From Hesseltinella vesiculosa (lineage: Eukaryota > Mucoromycota > Mucoromycetes > Mucorales > Cunninghamellaceae), in the NCBI GenBank assembly GCA_002104935.1, contig MCGT01000058.1:16840-80839 (forward strand): a stretch of 64,000 nucleotides of DNA, written 5' to 3'. Each line of letters begins with the position of its first letter. Position 1 is the stretch's first letter. The notes beneath the pieces are model-generated. The model was not told where the DNA came from. It made no database searches and worked only from the letters and a program-made list of their open reading frames with translations. Below are positions 9,996-22,282 of the stretch, piece by piece. The translations under genes and the position numbers were made by a program.

Positions 9996-12344
9996 ATGCC
10001 TCGTACTGGCAGAGTAATAGAGGAAAAGAATTCTGAGGCAACATTTATGCATTTATATTCTTCACTTCAATAGAAACGTGCAGCGACGAATGATCGACCT
10101 CTTGTTGGAACGCGGCAAAAGCATCGACAAATCCTACAAGAGCGAACGAATGACAAGCAGAAACAGACTCATGGCATTGACATTGATTCATCTTTGAACA
10201 ATGAATGTCAGACCATGACGAACATTCGAAAGCAGCTGGTCCACCCCAATCTCACCAAACCAAGAGACAAGCGTGCTGATTCAATGGCGAAACGGTCAGG
10301 AAGCAATTCCTTGATCAACCATGACCCACCCAATAAGAGAGTTCACTTTCTCAATGATGCACATGTGAATTACGAAAATTCGTTCAACGATGAATCACTC
10401 AGTGACCGCAATGAAAACCAGCGACGGGGCCGCACTACTGCTACTACGTCCAAGGATCGCCACTTCGAAAATAACCCAGAAACCCAGCCATCAGTAAGTA
10501 AGAAAGGTGAAATGTCATTCCAGCTAAGCATTCCTTGCCTTAATTTTTTTTTTTTTCATGATGATAGATACCTGGTGTTTCCTTGCCTCTCTCACACGCT
10601 TCCGATGAAGGTGTCATCATCCTTGTTGATGAAACACCGAGTCCTGAACGCCCCAGCCGTCTATACCCCTCTCTGCATCTACGATCCTATCGTACGCACT
10701 CTGTCAGTGATGACGCTTCCAAGAACCCAGCCAAAGCTGCACCGCTATTACCAAGGAACAAAGGAAACCCCATTGCCGTGGAAGGTCCATCGCCAGAGCT
10801 TAAATATCAAACCACCTTCAGCATCCCTCTCACCCAATCTTTCAGCGAGGTAAAACTCAAAAAGAAGAAGAAAAGCCGCCATTCGGACCGAATTGTTTAA
10901 TTTTTCACTCATCTGTAGACGCAAGCCGCTACCAAATCCGATCACAAACAGAGCCCACCCGTACAACGAGACAAAGGGAACGCCCCTTCCATCAGATACG
11001 GGACCCCCTATCACATCACTGCCACCCGACCATACACGTTGACAAGCGTAAATGACAATCTGCAACTTGACCAAATGTTAATCATGAGTCCTTTTTTTTA
11101 CTCAGCAGATGCGAGTTGCAGCAAAGGCAATCCCCACGGTATCGCGTGAAAAGAGAAAATTCAAGCCTGTGGAAACATCATGCTCCGCTTCCCCCAGTCA
11201 TAGCAAACCCGGAGCCCAAATACCCACCTCGGTAAAAAAAATACAAGGCAACACAGTCTGATTTTGGTGTAATCATTCATCATTTTTCTTTTTCGATCTT
11301 TAATAGATGCGAGATGCGACCAAATATATCCCAGTTATGGTAAGCAAAAAAGTAATGCCTGCAACTGCGCCGCTGCATCGTGCTGCACCATCTCCACCGC
11401 AACAGGCCAACAGGCAGGAAACCGACACAATTCCACGAACCAGCTCCCAGCATCAAACTCAGCAACGAAATGGCTATTGTCCTTCTGTAGCCATTACAGC
11501 CGCCCGCTCCCGCTCCTGCTCTCCATTAACCTTTTCTCAGCACGGTGATAGCACCACCTTGTCGAGGCAACACAATGTCGATACCCAGAACGCGAGCGAA
11601 GCCTATCAAACCATCAAAGATCGGGCAATAGCCAACAAATTGCAACCTCACTCACTTGCGCACCAGCCACGAAATTCCCTCACCTCCAAAACCACTCCAC
11701 TCCTCGGTGACAGACAGTTACCTAAAACTGCAACGACTCATGAGCCATCCAGAGACCTCCCCGTGCTTGTTGTTTCCCCCGCTCACCCTACATCGCCTGT
11801 GGATACTTCCGCTCAAGGACTTCCTTCAGAGACACACCTATCGGGTAAAACCAACCGTCCTGCTCCGAGGCTTGATATCAACGGATTCCCTACTACCCCC
11901 CTTACCTATCATACCGCAGCTGGACCACTCTCCTCTGGCAAGATACGACCCCTTGTTCAAACGACTGTTCCTGCCGATTTCAAAGCTGGCCCCTTGCGAC
12001 CAACATTTCGCAAGAAACCTCCGTTGAAACCCCCAGCCAATAGCAAGCTCCAGCACCCAGCTCAAGTGGTGATGACGGATGGCACCCCTTTATCCACCTC
12101 ATTCACACCTCATGCTATCACTGCCACTCCTCCATGGACAAAATCTAGTCATATCCTTCCAGCGCAAACAAGCTGGACCAAGCCATTGACAGACGAGCAG
12201 CTGGATATGACTGTGGAAGAATATATCGAGCACTTGGCCGAAATCAAAGTCAAGCTGATAAAGGCCCAGGGCCAGACCGCGATTGCTTCTGTGTGGAAAC
12301 AAGTAGGGGCCACCATGCATGCCATCACTTCATCTAAGCCATGA
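9996..12344 (+). CDS. BIR-less tandem paralogue of the Bir1-like gene
   Basis: Proposed exons: 9996-10013, 10074-10493, 10568-10849, 10919-11047, 11106-11232 and 11307-12344 (internal borders approximate). The 6-codon first exon (MPRTGR) splices to KRAATNDRPLVGTRQKHRQ, which matches the upstream gene's KRATTETRSSTGSQQKRRRTQ, with the intron at the same point. A second shared stretch is QRDKGNAP versus QRDKGKAP, again just after a shared intron position. The C-terminus KPLTDEQLDMTVEEYIEHLAE matches the upstream KPLTEEELNMTVEEFIEHM. Between these the protein is Ser/Pro/Thr-rich and disordered. No zinc-binding BIR module is present. It therefore looks like a duplicated C-terminal half that gained its own start. 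It may bind the same partners as the BIR protein without the BIR function; this is inference. Confidence 0.65.
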
Positions 12345-12690
12345 CCAAGATTTTCAATGTCGGTTTCCTCGCTTCTGGTACTCTCAGACAATGACGTCTA
12401 TGTGCTCCAATAAAGAAATTTCCTTTTTAAACTGCCATCTATCCTTACGAGTAGAATCCACGTTACATCGATTCTTTCATGTATGAAGTCTGTGAAAGGG
12501 TGGATGATCTTTTGTGCGATAGCCCAGTTTTTTAATAGTAATGAAGCTCTATTTAGAAATTTTCTGCTTATTTTGAAGAGGATGCATATTTTTTATTTAT
12601 TTTAAAGAACACGTAATATCAGCCCTCTTTTTTTTCTTTTTTTTTTTTTTTACTTTGTAATTATTTATCCTTGGTTGACACGAATTGAAA
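12345..12690. other. Intergenic spacer
   Basis: AT-rich with a long T run at about 12628-12650 just upstream of the monooxygenase ATG; otherwise nothing recognised. Confidence 0.4.
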
Positions 12691-14701
12691 ATGGTATCCC
12701 GGCATGAAATCAACACTAGCAACGGTGAACTCCCTGCGTTTGAAGACAAGTCTATTGAAAAGGTGATTCAAGAAGCTGAAGACGTGGCCATTGCTGCCCT
12801 CAACGATCCGTACCGCTTTGAAAAGCCAATCAAGCATGTCGCAGTCATTGGAGCCGGTGCCTCTGGTGTACGCACTGGCAAACGCCATAGCACGTGATGT
12901 TCATAGTCCGACCTTTTTTCCTCACATTCTATTTTTTTTTTATTTGTAGTTACCCACGGCCAGAGCTTTACAAGACCAAGGTATTGAAGTCACCATCTTC
13001 GAACGAAGCAATACCGTTGGCGGCAATTGGTAGGTCGTTTGTGCGGAATTGATAAAGCTGGGATCAGCACGGGTAATCATTCTCGGCGCCAACCTTAATC
13101 TTTTTTTTTTTTTTTTTTTTTTTGCACAGGGCATTCTCCAAGCATTGGCAAGATTTCCCTCAAGTTCCCGACTCGGTCAATGAAGAGTTGAACTTCAAGA
13201 GAGATAGTTACCCATTGCCGGAGGTGCCTGAATTTTTGGAGTCGTCATCACCTGTGCTTGTCACTGAGGAAGTCCAGCGATACCTGGCCAACCGCCACCA
13301 GCCACCTACCGCTTGCTATTTGGATCTGTTCAACAACACCCGTGTGCCTATGCTCGGCTCACTGACGTTTCCATGGCCAAAAGGTACACCGCCATTTGTA
13401 CCTCACACCAAAGTGCATCGTTACTACCAAGACTTTGCTGAACACTTTAACCTGACGCGCTGGATTCGGTTCAACACCGTCGTCGACAAGATGGTCAAAG
13501 ACTCTGACGCTGAGCACCCCTGGAAACTGTCGCTTACCGAAGCTGTCCACAGCAAGGACGAGAACAACCAGCCTCAAATTCAATTTATCAAGTCTGAGCA
13601 ATCCTTTGATGCGGTTGTCCTTGCGACTGGCGCCCATCATGACGCCTTTGTCCCTCATCTACCGGGCCTGGCCGAATTCCAAATCGCCTTCCCTGATCGT
13701 GTTTTCCATGCCAAGCAATTCAGAGACCCGCACACCTATACTGGCAAGGTAACACAGGATCAAAAATGAACGGGCTGAAACTTTGGTGGAACTCACCCGA
13801 TTTATTTTAAATCTTTAGCGTGTCTTGGTGGTGGGCCACAATGTGTCTGGCATGGACATTTCTCGCCTGGTCAGCCGAGTGGCTGACAAGGTTTACCTGT
13901 CATTCCGCGGTGAATTTGAATCGCCCGTGCGCATCTTACGAATCGTCCGTGACACGCTTCCTGACTCGGTGATCAAGGTGCCTTACATTCAGCGGTTTGG
14001 CTCGCTGGATGGGAATGGCAATGCCAAGGCCGACGGTACCATCCAATTGGTCGATGGCACGGTGCTGGACGATGTGGACGTGGTGATTTTTGCTACTGGC
14101 TACCGAAGCAAGATGCCTTTTCTCGGAGATATGCGCACAGCTGATCCTGCCTTGGCCACCACTCCTGGCAAAATCGTGTTCGGTGACATGCCCTCGTCGA
14201 TCACCAACACCTTCAAGTAAGTTTTGTCCTCCCCGAAAAATAGCTCACGTTGTGGTCACCCACTCCTCTTTTTGGTCATTCATCGACAGGGACGTGTTTG
14301 TGATTTCTGATCCCACCATTGCCGTTGTGGGTTTCACGAGTTTTATTCCTTCCATCTTATCCTATGATCCTCAAGCCTATGCTGTCGCTCGTGTGTGGTC
14401 TGGAAATGCTTTCTTGCCAAATGTAGAGCAGATGGTGGCATTACCCAAGCAACAAGGTAAACCCTGTGCGCCTTATTTGTATGGTGGGCTGGCGGAACGC
14501 CGTCGAGCTCACAGCATCCTCGGTTGGCTCAACTACCATGCCAACCAGCTCAACCCTGGTCTGCCAGTCCTGCAAGCCCCTCCCGAAGAACAAGATGCCC
14601 TTTGGGAACATTCCTTTGTCAACTGGAACGAACACATTCTGGATCAAGAGCGCCAAGTCAATGAAAGAAGAAAGCACCGGCTCCAAGATACATCCAACTA
14701 G
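12691..14701 (+). CDS. Flavin-containing monooxygenase (FMO-like)
   Basis: Five exons: 12691-12867, 12950-13029, 13130-13748, 13819-14216 and 14290-14701, about 527 residues. The N-terminal FAD-binding Rossmann motif is VAVIGAGASG, completed across intron 1. GGNW joins across intron 2. The FMO signature region is VFHAKQFRDPHTYTGK followed, across intron 3, by the NADPH-binding RVLVVGHNVSG. The conserved FATGYR motif lies in exon 4. Family members use NADPH and O2 to oxygenate soft nucleophiles; yeast Fmo1 oxidises thiols in the ER lumen. No signal peptide or membrane anchor is obvious here, so location and substrate are open. It converges on the mitochondrial uS15 gene, stops 189 bp apart. 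Confidence 0.92.
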
Positions 14702-14889
14702 CACTGCTCGCAGTTCACACTAGACTCCCCCTCCCCTCTCCCCACCTCTTCACATTTAAACATGAAATAAAATGATTGGGCGTCGTCTTTCGTCACTTTT
14801 CTGACAGATGAAAAATGAAATCTAAAAAGTTGTATATAAAAAAAAAAGTATGCTACAAAAATGGAGATATATAAAATAAAGTGGAAGTT

Positions 14890-15792
14890 CTACAAGGTGA
14901 TTTCTCCTTCAACAGCACGAGCTTCCAAACCAAGTTGATCCAAACAGGTGTTGTATCGAGATAAATCCTTGGTCTTCAAGTAACGCAGCATTTTGGCTCG
15001 CTTATGCACCATGGTACGCAATTGTCGCTGGTTGTGCTTGTCCTTTGAGTGTTGCTGGAGATGAGAATGCAAGTTGTGGATGCGGACAGTCAGGATGGCA
15101 GCTGTGGCACACAAAAAAAAAGGGGGAGTCAATCTCAGCCTGGTCAATCAATTCCTTCAACAGCATTTTTTTTTTACCTTGGACTTCAGGACTACCAGTA
15201 TCACCATCAGATTGTTTGAACCAGTCAACAGCTTTTTGGATGTTCCAGAGTTGCACAGCTTTGGCATTGCCATTTTGGAGGCTGATGATCTTTTGCAGAG
15301 TTTCGATCTTTTCTTGTTCGTGTTTAAGAGCATCATCCACACCACCGACGGCTGCCAAATGGTTCTTTTCCACAGTATCACGGGGAGTTTGCTCGAACAA
15401 GATGCGTTGATCATTCTCGTTCAAGAAGTGTTGGTACAAGTGTTGGCCACTGTTGTAAGCGCTAGCAGGCGTTTGCAGGGTGTCGAAGAAAGAGGTGTGG
15501 CGGGACACGATGGGCGAAGGTTTGCTGCTTTCATACTCTGCTAATCGGCTGGCCCGTCTGGCCAGGTTTTCCTTCTTGACTTGCTTAGGATGCTTTTTGG
15601 CCAGTGCTGATGCTGATCCATGGAAGCCTCGAACCACTAACAAACAAAACAAAAAAAAAAGATACAAAGATAGATCAATCGTCTGGCCCAGATCTAACCT
15701 TGCCTGCATGTTGCACTCTCGTAGTTCTCATTGCAAGTCGACAACTTACCCATACGGCTCCATTGTTGAGGTTGTGTACTGCGAGCAAACAT
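14890..15792 (-). CDS. Mitochondrial small-subunit ribosomal protein uS15m
   Basis: Three exons on the minus strand: 15792-15750, 15636-15178 and 15101-14890, about 237 residues. The first exon encodes a basic mitochondrial presequence (MFARSTQPQQWSRM); the N-terminal extension is longer than bacterial S15. The S15 core spans the last intron: GDTGSPEVQ joins AAILTVRIHNLHSHLQQ, then HSKDKHNQRQLRTMVHKRA and MLRYLK, the rRNA-binding signature. The product would sit in the platform of the mitoribosome small subunit. It is divergently arranged with the exopolyphosphatase gene, with 184 bp between the start codons, so the two probably share a promoter region. Confidence 0.93.
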
Positions 15793-15976
15793 GACTAGTA
15801 CAATTAAAGGAATATCGTAGACACAGAAACGAAGAAGAAGAAAAAAAAAACAAGAGCAAAAAAAGCGAAGGAAAAAAAAATGCTGCTTTTTTCGGACAAG
15901 CCCGGTGACTGCCATCTTCGCTCTGAAACGCTTTGCCCGTTTTTTTTTTCTTCTCCTCGCCCTTTTCCTTTACACA
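15793..15976. promoter_or_regulatory. Divergent promoter, uS15m (-) and exopolyphosphatase (+)
   Basis: Only 184 bp separate the two start codons. The interval is composed of A-rich and T-rich runs (poly-A around 15841 and 15872, poly-T around 15940), consistent with a nucleosome-depleted bidirectional promoter. No specific factor site is claimed. Confidence 0.5.
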
Positions 15977-17203
15977 ATGTCCATTCCAGCCTTTTTAGAA
16001 ACTGTTGCTACTAGATTAGCTTCCGATAGAGATAATACCCATGTTGTTCTTGTAAGTGGAAACGATTCTGCTGGTAACGTAAGCATTTGCCTCTTCTGTT
16101 CTCTGTCCCTTTCACCACCCTTTCACCTCTAACTCCATTGTCATAAACTCCTTTTAGACTTAGATTCCATCATTGCATCTCTTTTATTTGCTTTTCTGAG
16201 CGATCGACGTCAAGACGAAGCATCCCAAACGCTTTTTGTGCCATACGTCAAGGTGCCGTTTGCCGATCTTGCACTGCGCCCTGAAGTGGGTTATGTCTTT
16301 GACCGTGCAGGCATCAGCACGACCAGCTTGATATGCGCCGATCGTGCGCGTCTCGACGAGGTCTCACAGCTGGAGATTGCCATGGTCGATCACAATCGAT
16401 TGACGCCTCCCCTCAGTGATCTCACCAGCGCCAGAGTCATCAGCATCTTGGATCACCATGTCGACGAAGGCTGTTATCCGGATGCCTCGCCTCGTTGGGT
16501 CGAAATGGTCGGCTCGTGCACATCACAAGTCCTTCTTTACTTTGAACAGGAGCTGAAGACGCTGAGCAAGGAAGACATGACGACGCTCGGCACTCTGGCT
16601 CTTGCACCCATCTTGGTCGACTCTGTTGGCTTGCGCTGGGAAATGGGCAAAACTACTCAAAAGGATGTGGATGCCTTTGGTCTTGTCGCTCCGTTTGTGT
16701 TTGGGACAGTCGATACCCAGGCAACGTCGGTGCGGGCCTACTACAACAAGATCGAGTCCGTCAAATCCCAGATCGACCACCTGAGCTGCCGCGACTTGTT
16801 GCGCAAGGATTACAAAGAATGGGTCGTCAATGGCTACCGAGTAGGCACCAGCGCCATGTCCTGGTACCTGCATGGCTGGTTGGACCGCGACGGACAGGAA
16901 AAAATCGTCCATGAAGCGTACGCCTATGCAGATGAACGCAGCCTCGACCTGGAAATCGTCATGACCTCCTACGACCATGGCAAGGATAGCGATGATGGCA
17001 AATACCAGCGTGAAATGGCCTTTTTTGTCGTCAATGAGAAGCTTCTGTCCATCAAGACCACGATCGAAAACGACGCTCACGTTGGCCTCTCACCCCTTAT
17101 CCCATCCGGTGATCATCGCGTCGGCTTTTACTCGCAAGCCAACATCAAGCTCTCCAGGAAACAGATCTGGCCCATGGTCCAGGCCCTTTTGGAACAGCTC
17201 TAG
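15977..17203 (+). CDS. PPX1: Exopolyphosphatase, DHH family
   Basis: Two exons: 15977-16073 and 16158-17203, about 380 residues, close to yeast Ppx1. Splicing at the gtaacg donor restores the motif SGNDSADLDS, the first metal-binding box of DHH phosphoesterases; reading through would break it. Further boxes are IAMVDHN, the DHH signature SILDHHVDE and PILVDSVGLRW, followed by a DHHA2 C-terminal domain. The enzyme removes terminal phosphate from inorganic polyphosphate using divalent metal and is normally cytosolic. No targeting sequence is seen. Confidence 0.93.
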
Positions 17204-17547
17204 AGGTCCCCATCATCAATGATGCTCTTTTTATTTATTTGTCTGTGCTATCTGAAAATAAACATCTGCTTTCCACACCATGCATGTCGGATGCTGAAAT
17301 CCACAGGAGATTTTGACCAAAGCCTTGCTATGAAAGCGTCGCTTTCCAAGAAGCCTAGTTAGCAGAGCACGAGGGCATAAATAAAAGCCTAGCCTTGACA
17401 GACATGCCTTGACCATGGAAAAAAAAAAAAAAAAATGTCGGCCACTGTGGCGGGTAAAAAATGAAAATCCAGGGAAGTCCTGAGCGACGCCAAAACTTTC
17501 TTCTTTTTTTTTTTTGTAGCTTCAGCTTGCATCAAAACGTATCATCG
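17204..17547. other. Spacer between exopolyphosphatase and COG6
   Basis: Holds a poly-A tract (17419-17435) and a poly-T tract (17504-17515). An in-frame ATG at 17461 lies upstream of the COG6 start, but the intervening T-run encodes a Phe-rich stretch and looks like 5' UTR. Confidence 0.4.
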
Positions 17548-20221
17548 ATGGAATCTACCTCTCCGCCTTTATCATCTGAGCAGCACTTACCTTCCTTTGT
17601 ATCCAACAAACCCAACAAGGTTGTTGCTGCCAAGCTACAGAAAGTGCTGCATGCATCCATGGCAGATGACACTCGCATCAAAGACGCCTTGACCGCTCTC
17701 TCTGACATCCCAGATCTCAATCAGGCCGATCTTCGTCGAAACTTACGTGGCACCATTGAAAAAAAAGAAATCCAAGTCAACCAAAAATTCCTTGACGCCT
17801 TTTCCTTGGTGGTTAATGTAAGAACAACGAACATCATCCCTACGCCATGCACTGGACGTTCAAACCCCCCCCCCCAAAGGGAAGCCATTGACGTTTTCGT
17901 TCTTTTCGAGCTAGCAACTCAATTCGTTAGAGACTCAGGTTCAAAACATGCAATCAGCTTGCCAACAGATGCGTGAACGCCTTGGCAATGTCACCTCGGA
18001 AACAGCAAAAATGATTGAACAAGCCAGCGTCTATGAAACTGAAAGGTAGCCAAAAACCGACAAAAAAAGTTACATTTCCTCAGTCTGCATGCCTTTATTT
18101 TTTATCATAGTGCTGCTTGTGATGCTCGAGTCTTGCTGGCCAAAAAATTCTTGGACAAGTTCACCTTGAGCCAGGAAGAAGTCCAAATCCTGACCTCCAA
18201 CAGCTCACCTGTCAATGGCGCCTTTTTCGACGCCTTGGACCACTTGCAACGAATCCACAACGACTGTCGACTGCTGTTGACCAGCACACACCAACAAACA
18301 GGGTAAGAAAGCTGTTGGATGAGCGTTGACTAGATCATCATCATCCTTACCCTTTTTGCCTCCTGCCAGGATTCAAATCATGGAATCCCTTTCGCTGCAC
18401 CAAGAAGCAGCTTATGACAAACTTTACCGTTGGACCCAACTCGAAAGCCGATCGTCCTTTGGTGGCGATAGCATTGACGTCAGCAGCTTGATGACCAAGG
18501 CATTATACTCCCTGCGACACCGTCCTGTGCTCTTTAGGTAAGACAACAACCACCTCTCGCTCCAAAACTAACGCGGTTTTTGCTTTCGTGCCTATTTGTA
18601 GAACCATCTTGGACGAAATATCAATGGCACGACGTGAGGCTGTGGGACATGCCTTTATGACAGCTCTGACTCGAGGAGGACCTGGAGGCACGCCGAGACC
18701 CATTGAACTTCAAGCTCACGACTCGCTTCGATACATTGGTGATATGCTGGCCTGGGTACATCAAGCTTGCGCTGGCGAAAAAGAGCTGCTCGAAGCCTTG
18801 TTCAAGAATCCTTCGCTGCAAAAGCAAGGTAAAAGTCGGACTCTTTTTCATCCTGTACTGGATCCTCGAACTCATCTTCTATTTTATTTTCGCTGCCGTT
18901 AGAAGGCTCTGACGACTACGAGGACGTGACGGTGACGATGATTAAAGAGGCAGTCGATGACTTGCTTGATGCTGCTATGGAAGGCACCTGCCGACCATTA
19001 AAAATTCGCATGGATCAAGTGCTTGGTCTACACCCTGATGTGATCACTTGCTATAAAGTTGCCAATCTGATCCACTTTTATGCCATCACCATGACACGCT
19101 TGCTGCGCAAAGATTCCTCCCTCTCAAAAACCCTCTATGCGTAAGAAAAGAAAGAACATCCAACAGCATCACCTCACTCTTTTTTTACTCCAGTGCTGGG
19201 AACTCTGCCGGCAAGTACTTGTATCAGACGCTGAATGCACAATCCCAGCGGATACTCCAAAATGTCGAGGTAACGACGCATACGCCATATTGCCATAGCC
19301 AGCTCACTTGCCATTTGTTTCAAACAGACGCCGCCCAAGACCTTGGCCGTGTCTTCCACTGTCCGTGATGTGACACATCAATTGGTAGAGTGGCTTTCTC
19401 GACAGCTTGTGTTTCTTAGGCTGCCACCTCATTCCCTTTATTTTTTAAAAAAAAATGATAGAAAGAAATCATTGGCTCCTACGATTCCTCCCTGGTGATG
19501 TCCAACCATGCGTCCAACGAAGACCTGCGTGACTTTAACTTTGATGAAATCTTGGATATCATCATCGAGCCACTGACCCAGGCGTGTGAAATGTCTAGTG
19601 CCATGGTGTCACGAGTGGATGGCCATATCTATGTGCTGAACTGCCTTCATTACTTTATGGTAAGCGCTGAAAGAAGAAGACGAGAGCTGATCATGCCGGT
19701 GGTTTTACGCCGTAGTCAACCATGGCTGTTTATCCGTTCACAGAACAAAAGTACAAAACTCTAGAATCAAAGGTCAACGATCGATTGGATGCCCTTGCCC
19801 AGGAACAATACCAAGAACTGCTTCAGCATTCAGGCTTGGCCAGTATTGTCAACTGTATTTCCAGCAAACAAAAGGATGTAGGTGGGCAAGATTTTATTTG
19901 GAAAGGATATTGATATTCTTTGCCTAGATACCTCTGTCGACGCTGTCCGGCATGGATGCTCGATCGCTTACCACAACGTTGTCCAAGCTTGATTCCTCCC
20001 TGGTCATGGCTAGCGCCGATATCTCGCCTCAAATGCAGCGCCTGCGATCGTCGGAGCACTGCCAACAAATCCAGGAAAAAGCCATCCACCGCCTTTTAGA
20101 GTCATACCGCCTGATCAGTGAAGCTGTCCAAGACCCAGCAAACGACTATGGCCCTGACAGTGCGTCCATCCTGCCTCGTTCTGTTGAAGATATGGAAGCC
20201 ATTTTCTCGTTCGCCTTGTAG
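17548..20221 (+). CDS. COG6: Conserved oligomeric Golgi complex subunit 6
   Basis: Eleven exons: 17548-17817, 17939-18045, 18111-18302, 18370-18537, 18602-18828, 18903-19140, 19194-19269, 19328-19384, 19462-19659, 19716-19877 and 19928-20221, about 660 residues. All joins keep frame. COG6 hallmarks include [21 protein letters not shown] near the N-terminus and the strongly conserved [34 protein letters not shown] and [13 protein letters not shown] in the middle. COG6 belongs to lobe B of the COG tether that retrieves intra-Golgi vesicles, so the product acts at the Golgi surface. An in-frame ATG at 17461 is possible, but 17548 better fits the family N-terminus. Confidence 0.93.
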
Positions 20222-20461
20222 ACTCTCTCTTACCCCAGCTCCTAGTAAAAAAAAAAAAAAAAACAAAAAAAACCTTGGTTTCTTTAGACCTTCCTCTGGC
20301 CTTATTGCTGTACTTTTTCAATTTGTGAACAGCAGTAGGTATCCTGTGACGGATGAAATGGGTGGGTTATCAATGTTTAGATAGGATTTCTGAGAAAAGA
20401 TATACACGAGATGGGAGAGGAGGGGATCCGTTTGGACAATGTAGAATGGAGAGAGGGGGGC

Positions 20462-22104
20462 CTAAGGCAAAAACCAAGGGAACGATGGGACTTGAGAAAG
20501 AAGGGCGCGTTGTTCAGGCCTCCGCATGAGTAAGGCTTGTACCACTTGTTTGGCATGATCGGATATAGGGATATGTTTAGGCCAGCGCAAGGTGGCCTGC
20601 ATGATTTGATAAAATAGATGGGTCATGGAGTTGTCCCTGCTTGTGAAGGGAAGCTGGGCGGCCAAGAGGGCAAAAAGGATGATACCGAGAGACCAAGCGT
20701 CGGTTTGCCTGGCATCGTAGCCAATGCCTTGGACAATTTCAGGCGCCGCATATTCTTCACTGCCACAGCGAGTGTTCAAAATGGGCTGTTCAGGGTCAAT
20801 CACCCGCGCGAGGCCAAAGTCAGACACCTTGATCTTGAGCTGGCCATGTTTGTCCGAGTACATCAACACGTTTTCCAGCTTCAGATCTCGGTGGACACAG
20901 TTTTGCTTATGGATCCAGTGGACCACATTGACCAGCTGCAAGAACAAACCCTTCACCAGGGGTTCATCTACACTGCCTTCAGCATTCAGCATGCGCTTGG
21001 CCTGCACAAAGTCAAACAAGTCGCCATCTTGAATATACTCCAGCACCAAGCATACGTGATGTTCGATCTCCATGGTTGCTTCCAATTGGACGATCCCAGG
21101 ATGACGCAGGTGCTGCGTTACGCCGTGGAAAAAAAAAAAAAAAAAGAGTTGAGTGAGATTCAAGGATCCCTCCTTTCTTTTACCTGGAGCACGGCGACTT
21201 CTCTCTCGATGCTGGATTTGATGCGCAGGTTTTGCATGACGTTGGCTTTGCGGATCATTTTAATGGCAAACGTTTGCTGGTCCGTTTCGGTGTCCAAGGC
21301 AAGGTAGACGTTGGAGAAGGCACCGACGCCGATGAGGCGCAGGATGCGGAATTTCCAAATGATTTTACTGACAAGGCGAGTTTCATCATAGGACGACGGC
21401 GTGGCGACAGGTGAGCTGTCGTCGTCGGGGTTATCCAAGGAGCTGACCAGCCTTGGCATGGACAGGTGGCCCGAGTCAAAGTAGTTGTCGTCAAAGTCGC
21501 CCAAGATCGGGAGTTCAGATAGGTTGGGCATTCGCGTGTCTTTGTCGGATGGCAAGGACGGAGAGACGGAGAGGATGGGAATGTGGTCTTTGTCATGGTT
21601 GTCGGAGAGCGGATTCAGCAGAGGTGAGGGAGTGGCAACGATGTCATCGGTGGTTTTGACGGGGAGTGACATGACGCTGGAGGTGGCTGGAGGAGCAGTG
21701 GATGGTCCTCGACCAAATCGTCCATAATGCTGAATGTAATTGTCAAAGGTGGGGACTTGGAGAAGCAGATGAGGTGGCGGTGAGAGCACTGGATGTTTCT
21801 CAAAGGAAGGCCGAGGCTCGATGCTGGAAGGGCTGGGTAATGGGAAGATGTGGCGGGTGGTGAAATTGGTATCAGTTGGAGAGAGTAAGATGGATTCTGG
21901 CAAGCGGATGCGATTAGGTCGGAGTCGTAGAGATGGGTGATTGCTGAGTAGTCCGAGGCCAACTCTGTGGGTGGCAAAGGCGTCTTGGCCCTAAAGTCAA
22001 CAATAAGTTAAAGATTGTGTTCAGCAATGTCTTTTTTTCTTTACCTTGGAGGGCTCAGCCGTACTGTCCAAGACTGGGTCAGCAATCACGCATTGTGGCA
22101 TCAT
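20462..22104 (-). CDS. Serine/threonine protein kinase (PRR1-like fungal kinase)
   Basis: Three exons: 22104-22045, 21990-21184 and 21112-20462, about 505 residues. The N-terminal ~200 residues are Ser/Pro-rich and acidic with no fold visible. The kinase domain occupies the rest: Gly loop LIGVGAFSNVYLAL, catalytic Lys in FAIKMIR, catalytic loop CVHRDLKLENVL, KVSDFGLARV, activation/APE segment CGSEEYAAPEIV and TDAWSLGIILFALLAAQLPF. The CGSEEYAAPE form and the segment after it resemble fungal Prr1/NPR-HAL-type kinases; assignment to PRR1 is by motif memory only. All catalytic residues are present. It converges on COG6 (240 bp between the stops) and lies just downstream of the RING gene on the same strand. 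Confidence 0.88.
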
Positions 22105-22282
22105 AAAAGAGAAAAGAGAGTGGAGACAAATGAGAACGAGGAATATTAATACATGACAAGGTTTTGGGATTTGGGAATAAATAGAGAGAGGGTGGAGAGG
22201 TGAATAAATAAATAAACAGGAAAAAAAAAAAAAAAAAAAAAGAAGCCGTATTGGAAGGCACCCGCGGAAAGGTATCTGGCGT

